NCBI GenBank assembly: GCA_028279155.1
Contig: JANQST010000464.1
Location: forward strand, 1 to 13,955
Source: Cyclobacteriaceae bacterium
GTDB taxonomy: Bacteria; Bacteroidota; Bacteroidia; Cytophagales; Cyclobacteriaceae
Direction: 5' to 3'
Length of the DNA: 13,955 nt
Position 1 is the first letter of the stretch; the number at the start of each line of letters is the position of its first letter. Position numbers and translations under genes: made by a program. The notes under the pieces are model-generated. The model was not told where the DNA came from. It made no database searches and was given only the letters and a program-made list of their open reading frames with translations. This document shows positions 6,918-13,578 of this stretch, in pieces.

Positions 6918-8013
6918 AATATTCTCCTGCTTTTTCAACGACATAGTGCATATCCTCAGGATAAAGATCCCCGATTACTGCTACCCTAAATGTATTGATC
7001 TCTGGAATAACACCTGGATAAATGGTGATTCCATTTTCGAATAAGAAATCATGGAACTTGTTGAAATCGAATGTTTCATCAATATCCAACGCTAACAATA
7101 TTTTTGATTGATCCTTGTCATTCAGGAATGGAGTGAATCCAAGGTTTTTAAACCCATCAAAAAGGATTTGCCAATTCGCTGTATATCGTTTCCACCTGTT
7201 TTCTACTCCTTCTTCCAATGTTTCCCTGATGGCTTCAATAAACGCATAGCAAGTTTGCACAGGTGGTGTAAATCGAAGTTGATTTTTCTTCTGAAGATTC
7301 TCCCATTGACTGTAAACATCGAAATAGAAGGCCTTCTTGTTCTCCTTTAGCTCGACGGAACGGTCCTTGTGAAATATAACATAGGAAAGCCCTGCAAGAC
7401 CATGAATACACTTGTTGGAACTTGAAAACAGATAATCAATTCCTAGTTCTGATAAATTCATTGGGTATGCCCCAAATGAGCTCATCGCATCTACAACGAC
7501 CTTGACTCCTTTCTCTTTGCATATCCTTGTTACCTCTTCCAAAGGATTCATCATCCCCGTTGATGTTTCATGATGCACAACAATCAAATGTGTATGCTTG
7601 CCTTCATCTAGTGTAGAAGAAATCAGTTCAAGGTCAAGTACATCTCCGTACTTGAAAAGGGTGGAGTGGTTAATATCATACCCCTCACAAATAGATTTCA
7701 TTCGAATTCCATATGCCCCATTCGTAAGAATCAATACGTGATCATTTTTACCAAATGCGGAAACCATAGTGGCTTCCATCGCACCCGTTCCGCTTGCTCC
7801 GAACAAAGCAACATTGTGCGTACCAACTCCCTTTCCAATCTCCAATAGTCCATCGCAAATGTCAAGCATTACTTGTCCAAATTCATTTTCACGTGGGCAG
7901 ATGTCTTCTACGATTTGCGCTTCTTTGACTCGTTTTGAAATCGTTCCAGGACCTGGGTTGAGAAGTATGGTTCGGGAAATTGATTTCTGGTGTAGTTGTG
8001 GTTCTCTGTTCAT
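6910..8013 (-). CDS. phnW: 2-aminoethylphosphonate transaminase
   Basis: A 367-residue class V, PLP-dependent aminotransferase that interconverts phosphonoacetaldehyde plus an amino donor with AEP. PhnW-like marks are LLNPGPGTISKRVK near the start, CPRENEF, GASGTGAMEA at about 72-81, HHETSTG at 147-153, VVDAMSSFGA with Asp175, and SSSNKCIHGLAG with the PLP lysine at Lys201 (PhnW reads SSANKCIQG). With aepX and aepY upstream and no phosphonatase gene, it should run in the AEP-forming direction. The ATG at 8013 is preferred; a GTG at 8019 adds two residues. An imperfect hairpin repeat separates it from aepY, and its TAG overlaps the convergent glycosyltransferase. It is a stand-alone transaminase, unlike the Treponema PntC, which is fused to a cytidylyltransferase. 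Confidence 0.92.
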   Translation of the reverse strand: MNREPQLHQKSISRTILLNPGPGTISKRVKEAQIVEDICPRENEFGQVMLDICDGLLEIGKGVGTHNVALFGASGTGAMEATMVSAFGKNDHVLILTNGAYGIRMKSICEGYDINHSTLFKYGDVLDLELISSTLDEGKHTHLIVVHHETSTGMMNPLEEVTRICKEKGVKVVVDAMSSFGAYPMNLSELGIDYLFSSSNKCIHGLAGLSYVIFHKDRSVELKENKKAFYFDVYSQWENLQKKNQLRFTPPVQTCYAFIEAIRETLEEGVENRWKRYTANWQILFDGFKNLGFTPFLNDKDQSKILLALDIDETFDFNKFHDFLFENGITIYPGVIPEINTFRVAVIGDLYPEDMHYVVEKAGEYFN

Positions 8014-8029
8014 TTTCACTCGAATTAAC

Positions 8030-8101
8030 GAGATCCTTCGCTTCGCTCAGGATGACATTTCGGTTTGAGAATGAGCTGTCATGCTGACGAAGGAAGCATC
8101 T
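8030..8101. repeat. Bacteroidota-type interspersed inverted repeat between aepY and phnW
   Basis: Arm A (8030-8057) contains CTTCGCTTCGCTCAGGATGA; arm B (8077-8101) contains TGTCATGCTGACGAAG. Arm A reverse-complemented and arm B align along their length with two single-base gaps and a few mismatches, around a loop of about 19 bases (8058-8076). From memory, TGTCAT(C/G)CTGAGCGAAGCGAAG(G/C)ATCT sequences recur many times in Bacteroidota genomes, like REP elements in enterobacteria. Arm B contains the first bases of the aepY stop codon (TAG, complement of 8100-8102), and arm A ends 16 bases before the phnW ATG. In the operon mRNA the hairpin would sit exactly between the two genes. There is no T-tract, so it is more likely an mRNA stability or partial attenuation element than a full terminator. 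Confidence 0.8.
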
Positions 8102-9221
8102 AATCTTTCAGATTTTTCATGTAATCCTCCTTGTTCATCACCGGAGTAGTTGTAGGTCTTCCAAGGTCATCTCTTGATTCTTTTGTCGTTCTAACCTCAA
8201 GCATTGTTGGACCTTCCTGCGATGCGAAGGTGTCCCAGACTTGGTCCAGCTGAGCTTCGTTTTCCACAAGGTGTGTTTGCTTGTACCCACAACCTTCAAC
8301 AATTTTTTGAAAATCAATTTCGAATCCAACACTCGGCTGTCCTCCAACCGATTCATGGCAACCATTATTGACAATAATGTGACGATAATTAGGAACATTC
8401 TGCGTTCCAATGATTGCTGCTGACCCCATATGCATGATCATGGCTCCATCTCCATCGAGGCAATAGACTTTTCGATCCGGTTTGGATAATGCAATCCCAA
8501 GTGCAATTTGAGAGGCGTGGCCCATTCCACCAACAGTCAGGAAATCTCGTGAATGTCCTGATCCATGCTTAACACGAATCTCGAAAACTTCACGTGAAGA
8601 TTTACCGGTTGTGGATACCACTACATCCTGGTCATCCATTTTCTCAAGCATCATTTCAATAGCCCTCTCACGATTCATATAACCTGAAGCGGGTTCCTCA
8701 ATATTTTGAGACTTGTATTTATCAAACGTTCCTTTTTTTACCAACAGCACATAAGGGGTAGAATCAACTTTCATCACTTTGAATGCCTCCCGAACCTGCT
8801 GCTCTGCCTGATCTTGCTCATCAGACAATACCACGTAGGGGATTTCCATTGCTTCCAACAAAGCCTCGGAAACTCTTCCTTGTTTGACATGTTGCGGTTC
8901 ATCCTTTACTCCAGGTTCACCTCTCCAACCTATCATTAATAGCATTGGGATGGCATACACTTCTGGATCTGCAAGAGACAACAGTGGATTCATGGTGTTT
9001 CCAAAACCAGAATTCTGCAAATAAATAAGTGGAACCCCACCAGTAGCAAGGTGATGTCCAATTCCCAACGCAATACATGATCCTTCATTCGCTGCAATGA
9101 TATCTTCTCCATCATCAGAAATACATGCACAAAAATTCTTAAGTAAGGAATCAGGTACACCACATGTAAAGCTGATACCATTGGATTTCATGGTATCCAA
9201 AAAGGTTTTAGGATCAAGCAT
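8100..9221 (-). CDS. aepY: Phosphonopyruvate decarboxylase
   Basis: A 373-residue thiamine-diphosphate enzyme that decarboxylates phosphonopyruvate to phosphonoacetaldehyde, the irreversible step that pulls the unfavourable PEP mutase reaction forward. The N-terminal pyrimidine-binding half shows TCGVPDSLLKNF at 19-30, the cofactor glutamate at Glu46 in AANEGSCIALGIGHHLATG, and IGWRGEPGVKDEPQHVKQG at 97-115, a stretch typical of this enzyme. The C-terminal half carries the ThDP-Mg motif GDG at 257-259 ending in NN at 285-286, and NNGCHESVGGQPS. Length and domain order are those of the single-chain AepY family. Its ATG directly follows the aepX stop (TAAATG in mRNA sense), so the two are probably translationally coupled. 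A sulfopyruvate decarboxylase is the nearest alternative, but the neighbours argue for phosphonopyruvate. Confidence 0.94.
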   Translation of the reverse strand: MLDPKTFLDTMKSNGISFTCGVPDSLLKNFCACISDDGEDIIAANEGSCIALGIGHHLATGGVPLIYLQNSGFGNTMNPLLSLADPEVYAIPMLLMIGWRGEPGVKDEPQHVKQGRVSEALLEAMEIPYVVLSDEQDQAEQQVREAFKVMKVDSTPYVLLVKKGTFDKYKSQNIEEPASGYMNRERAIEMMLEKMDDQDVVVSTTGKSSREVFEIRVKHGSGHSRDFLTVGGMGHASQIALGIALSKPDRKVYCLDGDGAMIMHMGSAAIIGTQNVPNYRHIIVNNGCHESVGGQPSVGFEIDFQKIVEGCGYKQTHLVENEAQLDQVWDTFASQEGPTMLEVRTTKESRDDLGRPTTTPVMNKEDYMKNLKD

Positions 9222-10517
9222 TTAATTCGGAAGTATGGTCAAAATCTCTTTAATCGGCATACAGAACTCCTTAGCGGCTTCCATGGAGCGTTTATGCTTC
9301 AGGATAGTTTCCGCTGTTTTCTTCATCGCGGGGAATGCCGCTCTCAATAAATGATTGGCATAAATCACGATGTTAAAGCCAGCTTCCACAAGCTCCTCTT
9401 CTGTAAAATGATTATATGATGAAGGAACCGAGACAACTGGAACCTTGTATTCAAACTCCTGATAATTTTTCATGAATTCCATGATCTCAGATCCGTCTTT
9501 GTGTCGACTATGGATCATTATGGCATCCGCACCAGCCTCAATGTAGGCCTTAGCTCGAGTGAGTGCATCTTCCATCCCCTGATCAGCGATTAAACTCTCT
9601 AATCGTGCGATGATCATAAAATCATCGGTCATCTGGGCCTTTTTCCCAGCGTTGATTTTTTCGCAAAAACCCTCAATTGTATCTAACTCCTGCTTCACTT
9701 CCGTGCCAAACAGTGAATTTCTTTTCAAGCCTACCTTATCTTCAATGATTACTGCCGAAATTCCCAATCGATCCAGGTTCTTCACTAACATGGCAAAGTG
9801 TTCAGTCACACCTCCTGTATCACCATCAAGGATGATCGGCTTGGTTGTAACATCAAGGATGTCATTAATCGTTTGAAAGCGAGAAGTCCTATCCACGTAC
9901 TCAGTATCGGGTTTGCCTTTGGCAGTTGAATCTGTAAGACTGCTCACCCAAAGTGCGTCGAATTCTCGAATTTCTCCTTCAGCCTCGTACGTTGTTTCTT
10001 CCACGATCAATCCCGAAATACCATTATGTGCTTCAAGCACCCGTACAATATCTTTTGATTCGATCAACCTCCTTAGTAGCCTTCTTCTAATATCCGGAGT
10101 TGTTCCAACTTCCTTAAGCGCATTTCTTAGTCCCGTCGATGAAATTCCAGAGGTATATTCAGGTTCTACCAATTCGCCTCCCCATTCTTTCAATAACTCA
10201 ATCACCCGTTCCCGAATGTGTTTCTGAGGCCCGGTTTTCCAATCATCTCCATGCACAACATAGTCCGGCTTTAGGTTTTTCAAATTCTCTTCGTAATCAA
10301 GCGTATTCTGAGGAATAACTTCTTTGACTCCCTTTAAATTTTCGAGGATCTTTTTCCTCTCCTCATAGGAAAGAAATGGCATTCGGCTGAATTTGCTCAC
10401 TGCCTTGTCCGACAAAAGACCAACGGTTACTTCTCCTAGCTCCCTGGCAACTTCAATAATATTGATGTGCCCATGATGAACCAGGTCAGTACCCATTCCC
10501 ACATATACTTTCTTCAT
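9222..10517 (-). CDS. aepX: Phosphoenolpyruvate mutase with N-terminal nucleotidyltransferase domain
   Basis: A 431-residue two-domain protein. Residues 1 to about 140 form a TagD/cytidylyltransferase-like domain with the nucleotide motif H14-H-G-H17 and the second motif GISSTGLR at 124-131. Residues about 150-431 are PEP mutase, which isomerises phosphoenolpyruvate to phosphonopyruvate and so makes the C-P bond. Mutase marks are Asp204 in GKPDTE, Asp231 and Asp233 in ILDGDTGG, the diagnostic EDKxxxKxNS motif at 259-268, Arg305 in IARLES and His336 in IHS. The EDK...NS motif separates mutases from isocitrate lyase-like relatives. It is the first gene of the aepX-aepY-phnW unit, in pathway order. 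The nucleotidyltransferase domain keeps its key residues, so it may be active, perhaps on a phosphonate, but its substrate is unknown. Such fusions are known among bacterial PEP mutases. Confidence 0.95.
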   Translation of the reverse strand: MKKVYVGMGTDLVHHGHINIIEVARELGEVTVGLLSDKAVSKFSRMPFLSYEERKKILENLKGVKEVIPQNTLDYEENLKNLKPDYVVHGDDWKTGPQKHIRERVIELLKEWGGELVEPEYTSGISSTGLRNALKEVGTTPDIRRRLLRRLIESKDIVRVLEAHNGISGLIVEETTYEAEGEIREFDALWVSSLTDSTAKGKPDTEYVDRTSRFQTINDILDVTTKPIILDGDTGGVTEHFAMLVKNLDRLGISAVIIEDKVGLKRNSLFGTEVKQELDTIEGFCEKINAGKKAQMTDDFMIIARLESLIADQGMEDALTRAKAYIEAGADAIMIHSRHKDGSEIMEFMKNYQEFEYKVPVVSVPSSYNHFTEEELVEAGFNIVIYANHLLRAAFPAMKKTAETILKHKRSMEAAKEFCMPIKEILTILPN

Positions 10518-10597
10518 TAGATGTTATTCTTTTGAATTCTTATAATTTCGCGAAGTTAAAGCTGATTGCGAACAATTCAGTTCGTTTGGCAAAGGAT
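10518..10597. promoter_or_regulatory. Divergent intergenic region between aepX and the cytidylyltransferase
   Basis: Eighty bases separate the divergent starts, so promoters for the aepXY-phnW operon and the cytidylyltransferase should lie here if both are transcribed from their own starts. TATAAT occurs at 10541-10546 on the plus strand, but the Bacteroidota consensus (TTTG, about 19 bases, TAnnTTTG) is not convincingly matched on either strand. Shared promoter space would allow co-regulation of AEP synthesis and activation. Confidence 0.35.
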
Positions 10598-11311
10598 ATG
10601 GAAAAAAGGATCGATACCGCTGTAATTTTAGCCGCAGGAAAAGGGACCAGATTACGACCTTATACACAGGATATTCCCAAGGGATTTATGCAAGTGGGAA
10701 ATGAATCACTGGTAGAAAGATCAATAAGGATTTTAAAGGAAAGTGGAATTCGAAATGTCATCATTGGCACTGGTTATTTAAGCGAACATTACGAAAAATT
10801 GGCGTTAGAAAATGATTTGCAAACATTTAAAAACCCTGATTATAGCAATACCGGAAGCTTTCATACGCTTTCCTGTGGTCGAGACCTCATAGAAGACGAT
10901 TTTCTTCTGCTAGAATCTGATTTGCTTTACCATTCCGATGCAATCACCAAGCTGATTGGTTCTGAAGATGATGATGTAATACTATGCAGTGGATTTACTC
11001 AATCGAATGATGAGGTATATGTTGAGGTTGAAGACGACCGATTGAAAAATCTTTCAAAAGATCCTAAAGATCTGGTTTCTGTCGATGCTGAACTGGTGGG
11101 TATATGGAAAATCTCTTTTGAATTGTATAATGTATTGATGACTCACCATGAACAAGCCACAGATGCTATGACCAAAGATTATGAGGTCGCAATAGCGAAC
11201 TCAAATCACACAGTTAACGTTTTGAAGATGAATGATCTTGTCTGGTGCGAAATCGATAATGAAGCCCACCTTAACAGAGCCAAAGAGAACATTTTACCGA
11301 GATTGGATTAA
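10598..11311 (+). CDS. LicC/PntC-like nucleotidyltransferase (candidate CTP:AEP cytidylyltransferase)
   Basis: A 237-residue sugar-nucleotidyltransferase-fold protein. The CTP-binding loop LAAGKGTRLRPYTQDIPK lies at 11-28 with Lys28, a metal-binding Asp108 lies in ESDLL, and a second metal-site region near the C-terminus reads WCEIDNEAHLNRAK with Asp220. This arrangement is that of LicC phosphocholine cytidylyltransferases and of the PntC cytidylyltransferase domain that makes CMP-AEP. No choline kinase or choline transporter gene is nearby, while the AEP operon starts 80 bases away on the other strand, so AEP is the most likely substrate; this is inference. I chose the ATG at 10598; a TTG at 10532 would add 22 residues ahead of the conserved first strand and fill the promoter region. 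The TAA is interlocked with the stop of the convergent licD-like gene. Confidence 0.85.
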   Translation: MEKRIDTAVILAAGKGTRLRPYTQDIPKGFMQVGNESLVERSIRILKESGIRNVIIGTGYLSEHYEKLALENDLQTFKNPDYSNTGSFHTLSCGRDLIEDDFLLLESDLLYHSDAITKLIGSEDDDVILCSGFTQSNDEVYVEVEDDRLKNLSKDPKDLVSVDAELVGIWKISFELYNVLMTHHEQATDAMTKDYEVAIANSNHTVNVLKMNDLVWCEIDNEAHLNRAKENILPRLD

Positions 11312-11904
11312 TCGGATGGTGGGTGCCAAAGCCCTGTTCGTTGATCTCTCCATCCATCAGTCCCTAAGTATCCATACATCATCTCCAAGTAACCCAAAGT
11401 ATCATTTGGAACAGTAATATCCCGACCAAGAAAAGTATCTTCTTTTAAAGGGAATATTAGTGATTTTGGGATATGCTGACGTTCATTGGGATAGCTAGCT
11501 TCAACGTAGCTTCTCACAGATTCTTCAACATCTTCATAAAAGAAAACATCAAAATCATATCCCTTGTAGGAAAAATAGATTTTCGGACCTTCATGGTATT
11601 GAGATGTATCATAAAACTTCAAGCCTCTGGGTAAGTCAGATTTTAACGCCTCTACCTTTTTGTAGGAACTCTCCATCATTGCCAAATCTATGTCAATGTC
11701 ATGAGGAATAATTGACCCTGTTCTATGATAGCCTAGAAGTGTTCCAAAGTCCAACCAGAATGGCTCACCAGATTTTTTTAAAACATCAATTGAAAGGTGA
11801 TACATCTCTTCAAGTATCTGAAGCTTTCTTTCACGGTATTTACCCGGCAATGCGAATAAAACTACATTTGTAATTCGCTTTAGATACTGAATAATTCGAA
11901 GCAT
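11308..11904 (-). CDS. LicD-family phosphotransferase
   Basis: A 198-residue LicD/fukutin-like protein. LicD enzymes move phosphocholine, or a similar CDP/CMP-linked headgroup, to a sugar of a surface glycan. The signature is FWLDFGTLLGYHRTGSIIPHD at about 49-69 followed by IDIDLAM: Asp52, the GTLLG turn at 54-58, and the DxDxD metal cluster Asp69/Asp71/Asp73. Next come KIYFSYKGYDFDVFFY and a C-terminal segment with GRDITVPNDTLGYLEMMYG. The first 20 residues are hydrophobic and basic, which suggests membrane association. The gene faces the LicC/PntC-like gene tail to tail, so activating enzyme and transferase are adjacent; the likely donor here is CMP-AEP, not CDP-choline (inference). Only 38 bases separate its start from that of the divergent Stealth gene. 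Confidence 0.87.
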   Translation of the reverse strand: MLRIIQYLKRITNVVLFALPGKYRERKLQILEEMYHLSIDVLKKSGEPFWLDFGTLLGYHRTGSIIPHDIDIDLAMMESSYKKVEALKSDLPRGLKFYDTSQYHEGPKIYFSYKGYDFDVFFYEDVEESVRSYVEASYPNERQHIPKSLIFPLKEDTFLGRDITVPNDTLGYLEMMYGYLGTDGWRDQRTGLWHPPSD

Positions 11905-11942
11905 TCACAAAAAAAGGGAAAGTAACTGAACTATTTGAATCA

Positions 11943-12857
11943 TTGACTTCAAAAGACCATTCCAAACCGATCGATTTAGTTTATACCTGGGTAAATGGTG
12001 ATGATAAGGAGTATCGTCAGTTGGTCAACAAGTATTCTGAAAAACCAATAGATCTCAATCCTGAACGCACAAGGGACATCTATCAATTACTTAAATACAG
12101 TTTAAGATCTGTAGAGAAATATGCGTTCTGGATTAATCAGATTCACATTTTTACTTCTAGACCTCAATATCCTGAATGGTTAAATGTGGATCACCCAAAA
12201 ATATCCGTGATTCATCATGATGAAGTCTTTAGCAAGGAAGATATTCCCACTTTCAATTACAACGTGATTGAAAGTTACATTCACAAGATCCCGAACTTAT
12301 CGGAGGAGTTTATCTACCTAAATGACGATTTTCTCTTCGGGAACAATGTGAGTCTGTCAGATTTCTATACAGAAGATGGAAGGATTCTAATTCACGGAAC
12401 GCTGTTTGGCGAGAACTTGGGTTGGAGGATTTACAACAAAAAAAACGATCTTTTTGGGTTGGGGCTAATAGAGCATTCTCCTATTTTGATAAAGAAAGAC
12501 TGGTGGCAAAAAATGCAAGATGCGAAACCTGAGTTAATTAGGGAAATAAAATCTCACAGGTTTCGGGAGGATACTGATGTTATGACCTACAAGTTGTATC
12601 GATGGTACACTTTAAAACATCAATCAAAGTTCGTAAAAGCTATTAAGCTACCGGAGCTCATGAAAATTCACACTTTTCACAAATTGACCAACAACAAGAA
12701 TAAACAGCACAGAGCTCTTGAAAAATTGATTCGAAAGCGTCCGAAATTTTATTGCCTAAATGATGATCAGGGTGTTAACCCAAGTGATGAAGTGGTCGAT
12801 ATTGTAAATGAATTCTTGCATCGAATGTACCCCGAGAAATCTTCATTTGAGAAATGA
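11943..12857 (+). CDS. Stealth-family sugar-1-phosphate transferase
   Basis: A 304-residue protein with all four Stealth conserved regions. CR1 is PIDLVYTWVNGDD (residues 9-21). CR2 starts with RTRDIYQLLKYSLRSVEKYA near 43 and runs through IPTFNYNVIE to FIYLNDDFLFG near 133. CR3 is in the GLIEHSPILIKKDWW stretch. CR4 is KFYCLNDDQG near the C-terminus. Known members, such as CpsY of Neisseria and the GlcNAc-1-phosphotransferase of animals, transfer hexose-1-phosphate from a nucleotide sugar and so build phosphodiester-linked glycans. No ATG lies upstream of CR1 in frame, so the TTG at 11943 is the only reasonable start. It is probably the first gene of a plus-strand pair with the methyltransferase. 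It implies a capsule-like glycan with sugar-phosphate linkages; the sugar is unknown. Confidence 0.92.
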   Translation: MTSKDHSKPIDLVYTWVNGDDKEYRQLVNKYSEKPIDLNPERTRDIYQLLKYSLRSVEKYAFWINQIHIFTSRPQYPEWLNVDHPKISVIHHDEVFSKEDIPTFNYNVIESYIHKIPNLSEEFIYLNDDFLFGNNVSLSDFYTEDGRILIHGTLFGENLGWRIYNKKNDLFGLGLIEHSPILIKKDWWQKMQDAKPELIREIKSHRFREDTDVMTYKLYRWYTLKHQSKFVKAIKLPELMKIHTFHKLTNNKNKQHRALEKLIRKRPKFYCLNDDQGVNPSDEVVDIVNEFLHRMYPEKSSFEK

Positions 12858-12883
12858 GCTGGATTGAAAATTTGAGCTGAATT
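12855..12883 (+). repeat. Short direct repeat across the Stealth stop codon
   Basis: TGAGCTGGATT (12855-12865) and TGAGCTGAATT (12873-12883) match at 10 of 11 positions. The first copy contains the TGA stop, the second supplies an additional TGA. A weak 5-bp hairpin (ATAGG/CCTAT, 12884-12898) follows. The remainder of the gap to 12988 is AT-rich, with no recognisable promoter or gene. Confidence 0.4.
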
Positions 12884-12988
12884 ATAGGGGTATCCTATTA
12901 ATATCAAAACTAAAGTATAACCTACCTAGAAAGAGACAGATTGTTGAAATTATGGATCTAATAGAATTATGTGCAAAATTTCAATAAT

Positions 12989-13576
12989 ATGCTTATCAAA
13001 AAACTCACCTCCATTCTTCTAAATAAAATTAGAAAGAAAAAAATCGACTTTTTCCTGGGTTATAAATACACTAAAATCAAAAAGTATTACGGGAAATATT
13101 GCTTGGACATAGGTTCTGGTACAGGCCGGTTTTCAAAATTCTTAAAGAAAATGGGTCATCGGGTACGATCCATTGACGTTGTTAATAAATCCGAGTTTAC
13201 TGATTTAAGAACAACTCTGTTCGACGGAAAATTTATTCCTTTCGGAAACAAGATGTTCGATACATCAATATTGATGTTCGTCTTGCATCATACGGATAAT
13301 GTCAAAGACCTTCTTAAAGAATGTATAAGAGTAACCAAAAAGAGGATCATTATTGGGGAAGATGTGATGGTATGTTGTCTGGATCGAATGCTTGGAAACA
13401 TTCATCTGGGAACCTCTCCCTGGTCAAGAAGCAAAAATGGTTTCAATACGGATGAAGGGTGGCAACTTCTCTTCTGTCAAAATAATTTGAAGCTCCTTGA
13501 GACAATCACTATCTCAAGGTGTGAGTATCCTGTTTACCCAGTGGAAAGAAAGATTTATGTATTGGAGGTTCAGTGA
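12989..13576 (+). CDS. Class I SAM-dependent methyltransferase
   Basis: A protein of 195 residues from the ATG at 12989; a GTG at 12971 would add six residues (201). The SAM-binding motif I reads CLDIGSGTGRFSKFLKKMG, near residue 39 from the ATG. It is followed by the acidic ribose-binding strand end RSIDVV, the short motif FIPFGNKMFD, and LHHTDNVKDLLKECIRV as in the Methyltransf_11 family. The C-terminal third (WSRSKNGFNTDEGWQLLF) is not diagnostic. The gene is visibly richer in A and lysine codons than its neighbours, as often seen for variable glycan-locus genes, which may indicate recent acquisition. A glycan, lipid or headgroup methyl acceptor is plausible but unproven. The stop lies 2 bases from the convergent stop of the last gene. 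Confidence 0.78.
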   Translation: MLIKKLTSILLNKIRKKKIDFFLGYKYTKIKKYYGKYCLDIGSGTGRFSKFLKKMGHRVRSIDVVNKSEFTDLRTTLFDGKFIPFGNKMFDTSILMFVLHHTDNVKDLLKECIRVTKKRIIIGEDVMVCCLDRMLGNIHLGTSPWSRSKNGFNTDEGWQLLFCQNNLKLLETITISRCEYPVYPVERKIYVLEVQ

Positions 13577-13578
13577 AT

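Noticed and set aside
7769..8068. 99-residue plus-strand open frame over the phnW start and repeat
   Set aside because: It is antisense to phnW and ends in the interspersed repeat; no family resemblance is visible.
8030..8101. Intrinsic terminator between aepY and phnW
   Set aside because: The hairpin is imperfect, is not followed by a T-tract on either strand, and matches an interspersed repeat type better.
9913..10227. 104-residue plus-strand open frame opposite aepX
   Set aside because: It is antisense to a conserved coding region, Ser-rich and motif-free, so it is a shadow frame.
10532..10597. TTG (10532) start for the cytidylyltransferase
   Set aside because: It would add 22 non-conserved residues and take up the divergent promoter space; ATG 10598 is close to the usual start of the family.
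12953..12988. 11-codon ORF (ATG 12953) ahead of the methyltransferase
   Set aside because: Too short, with no ribosome-binding or conservation evidence; likely chance.
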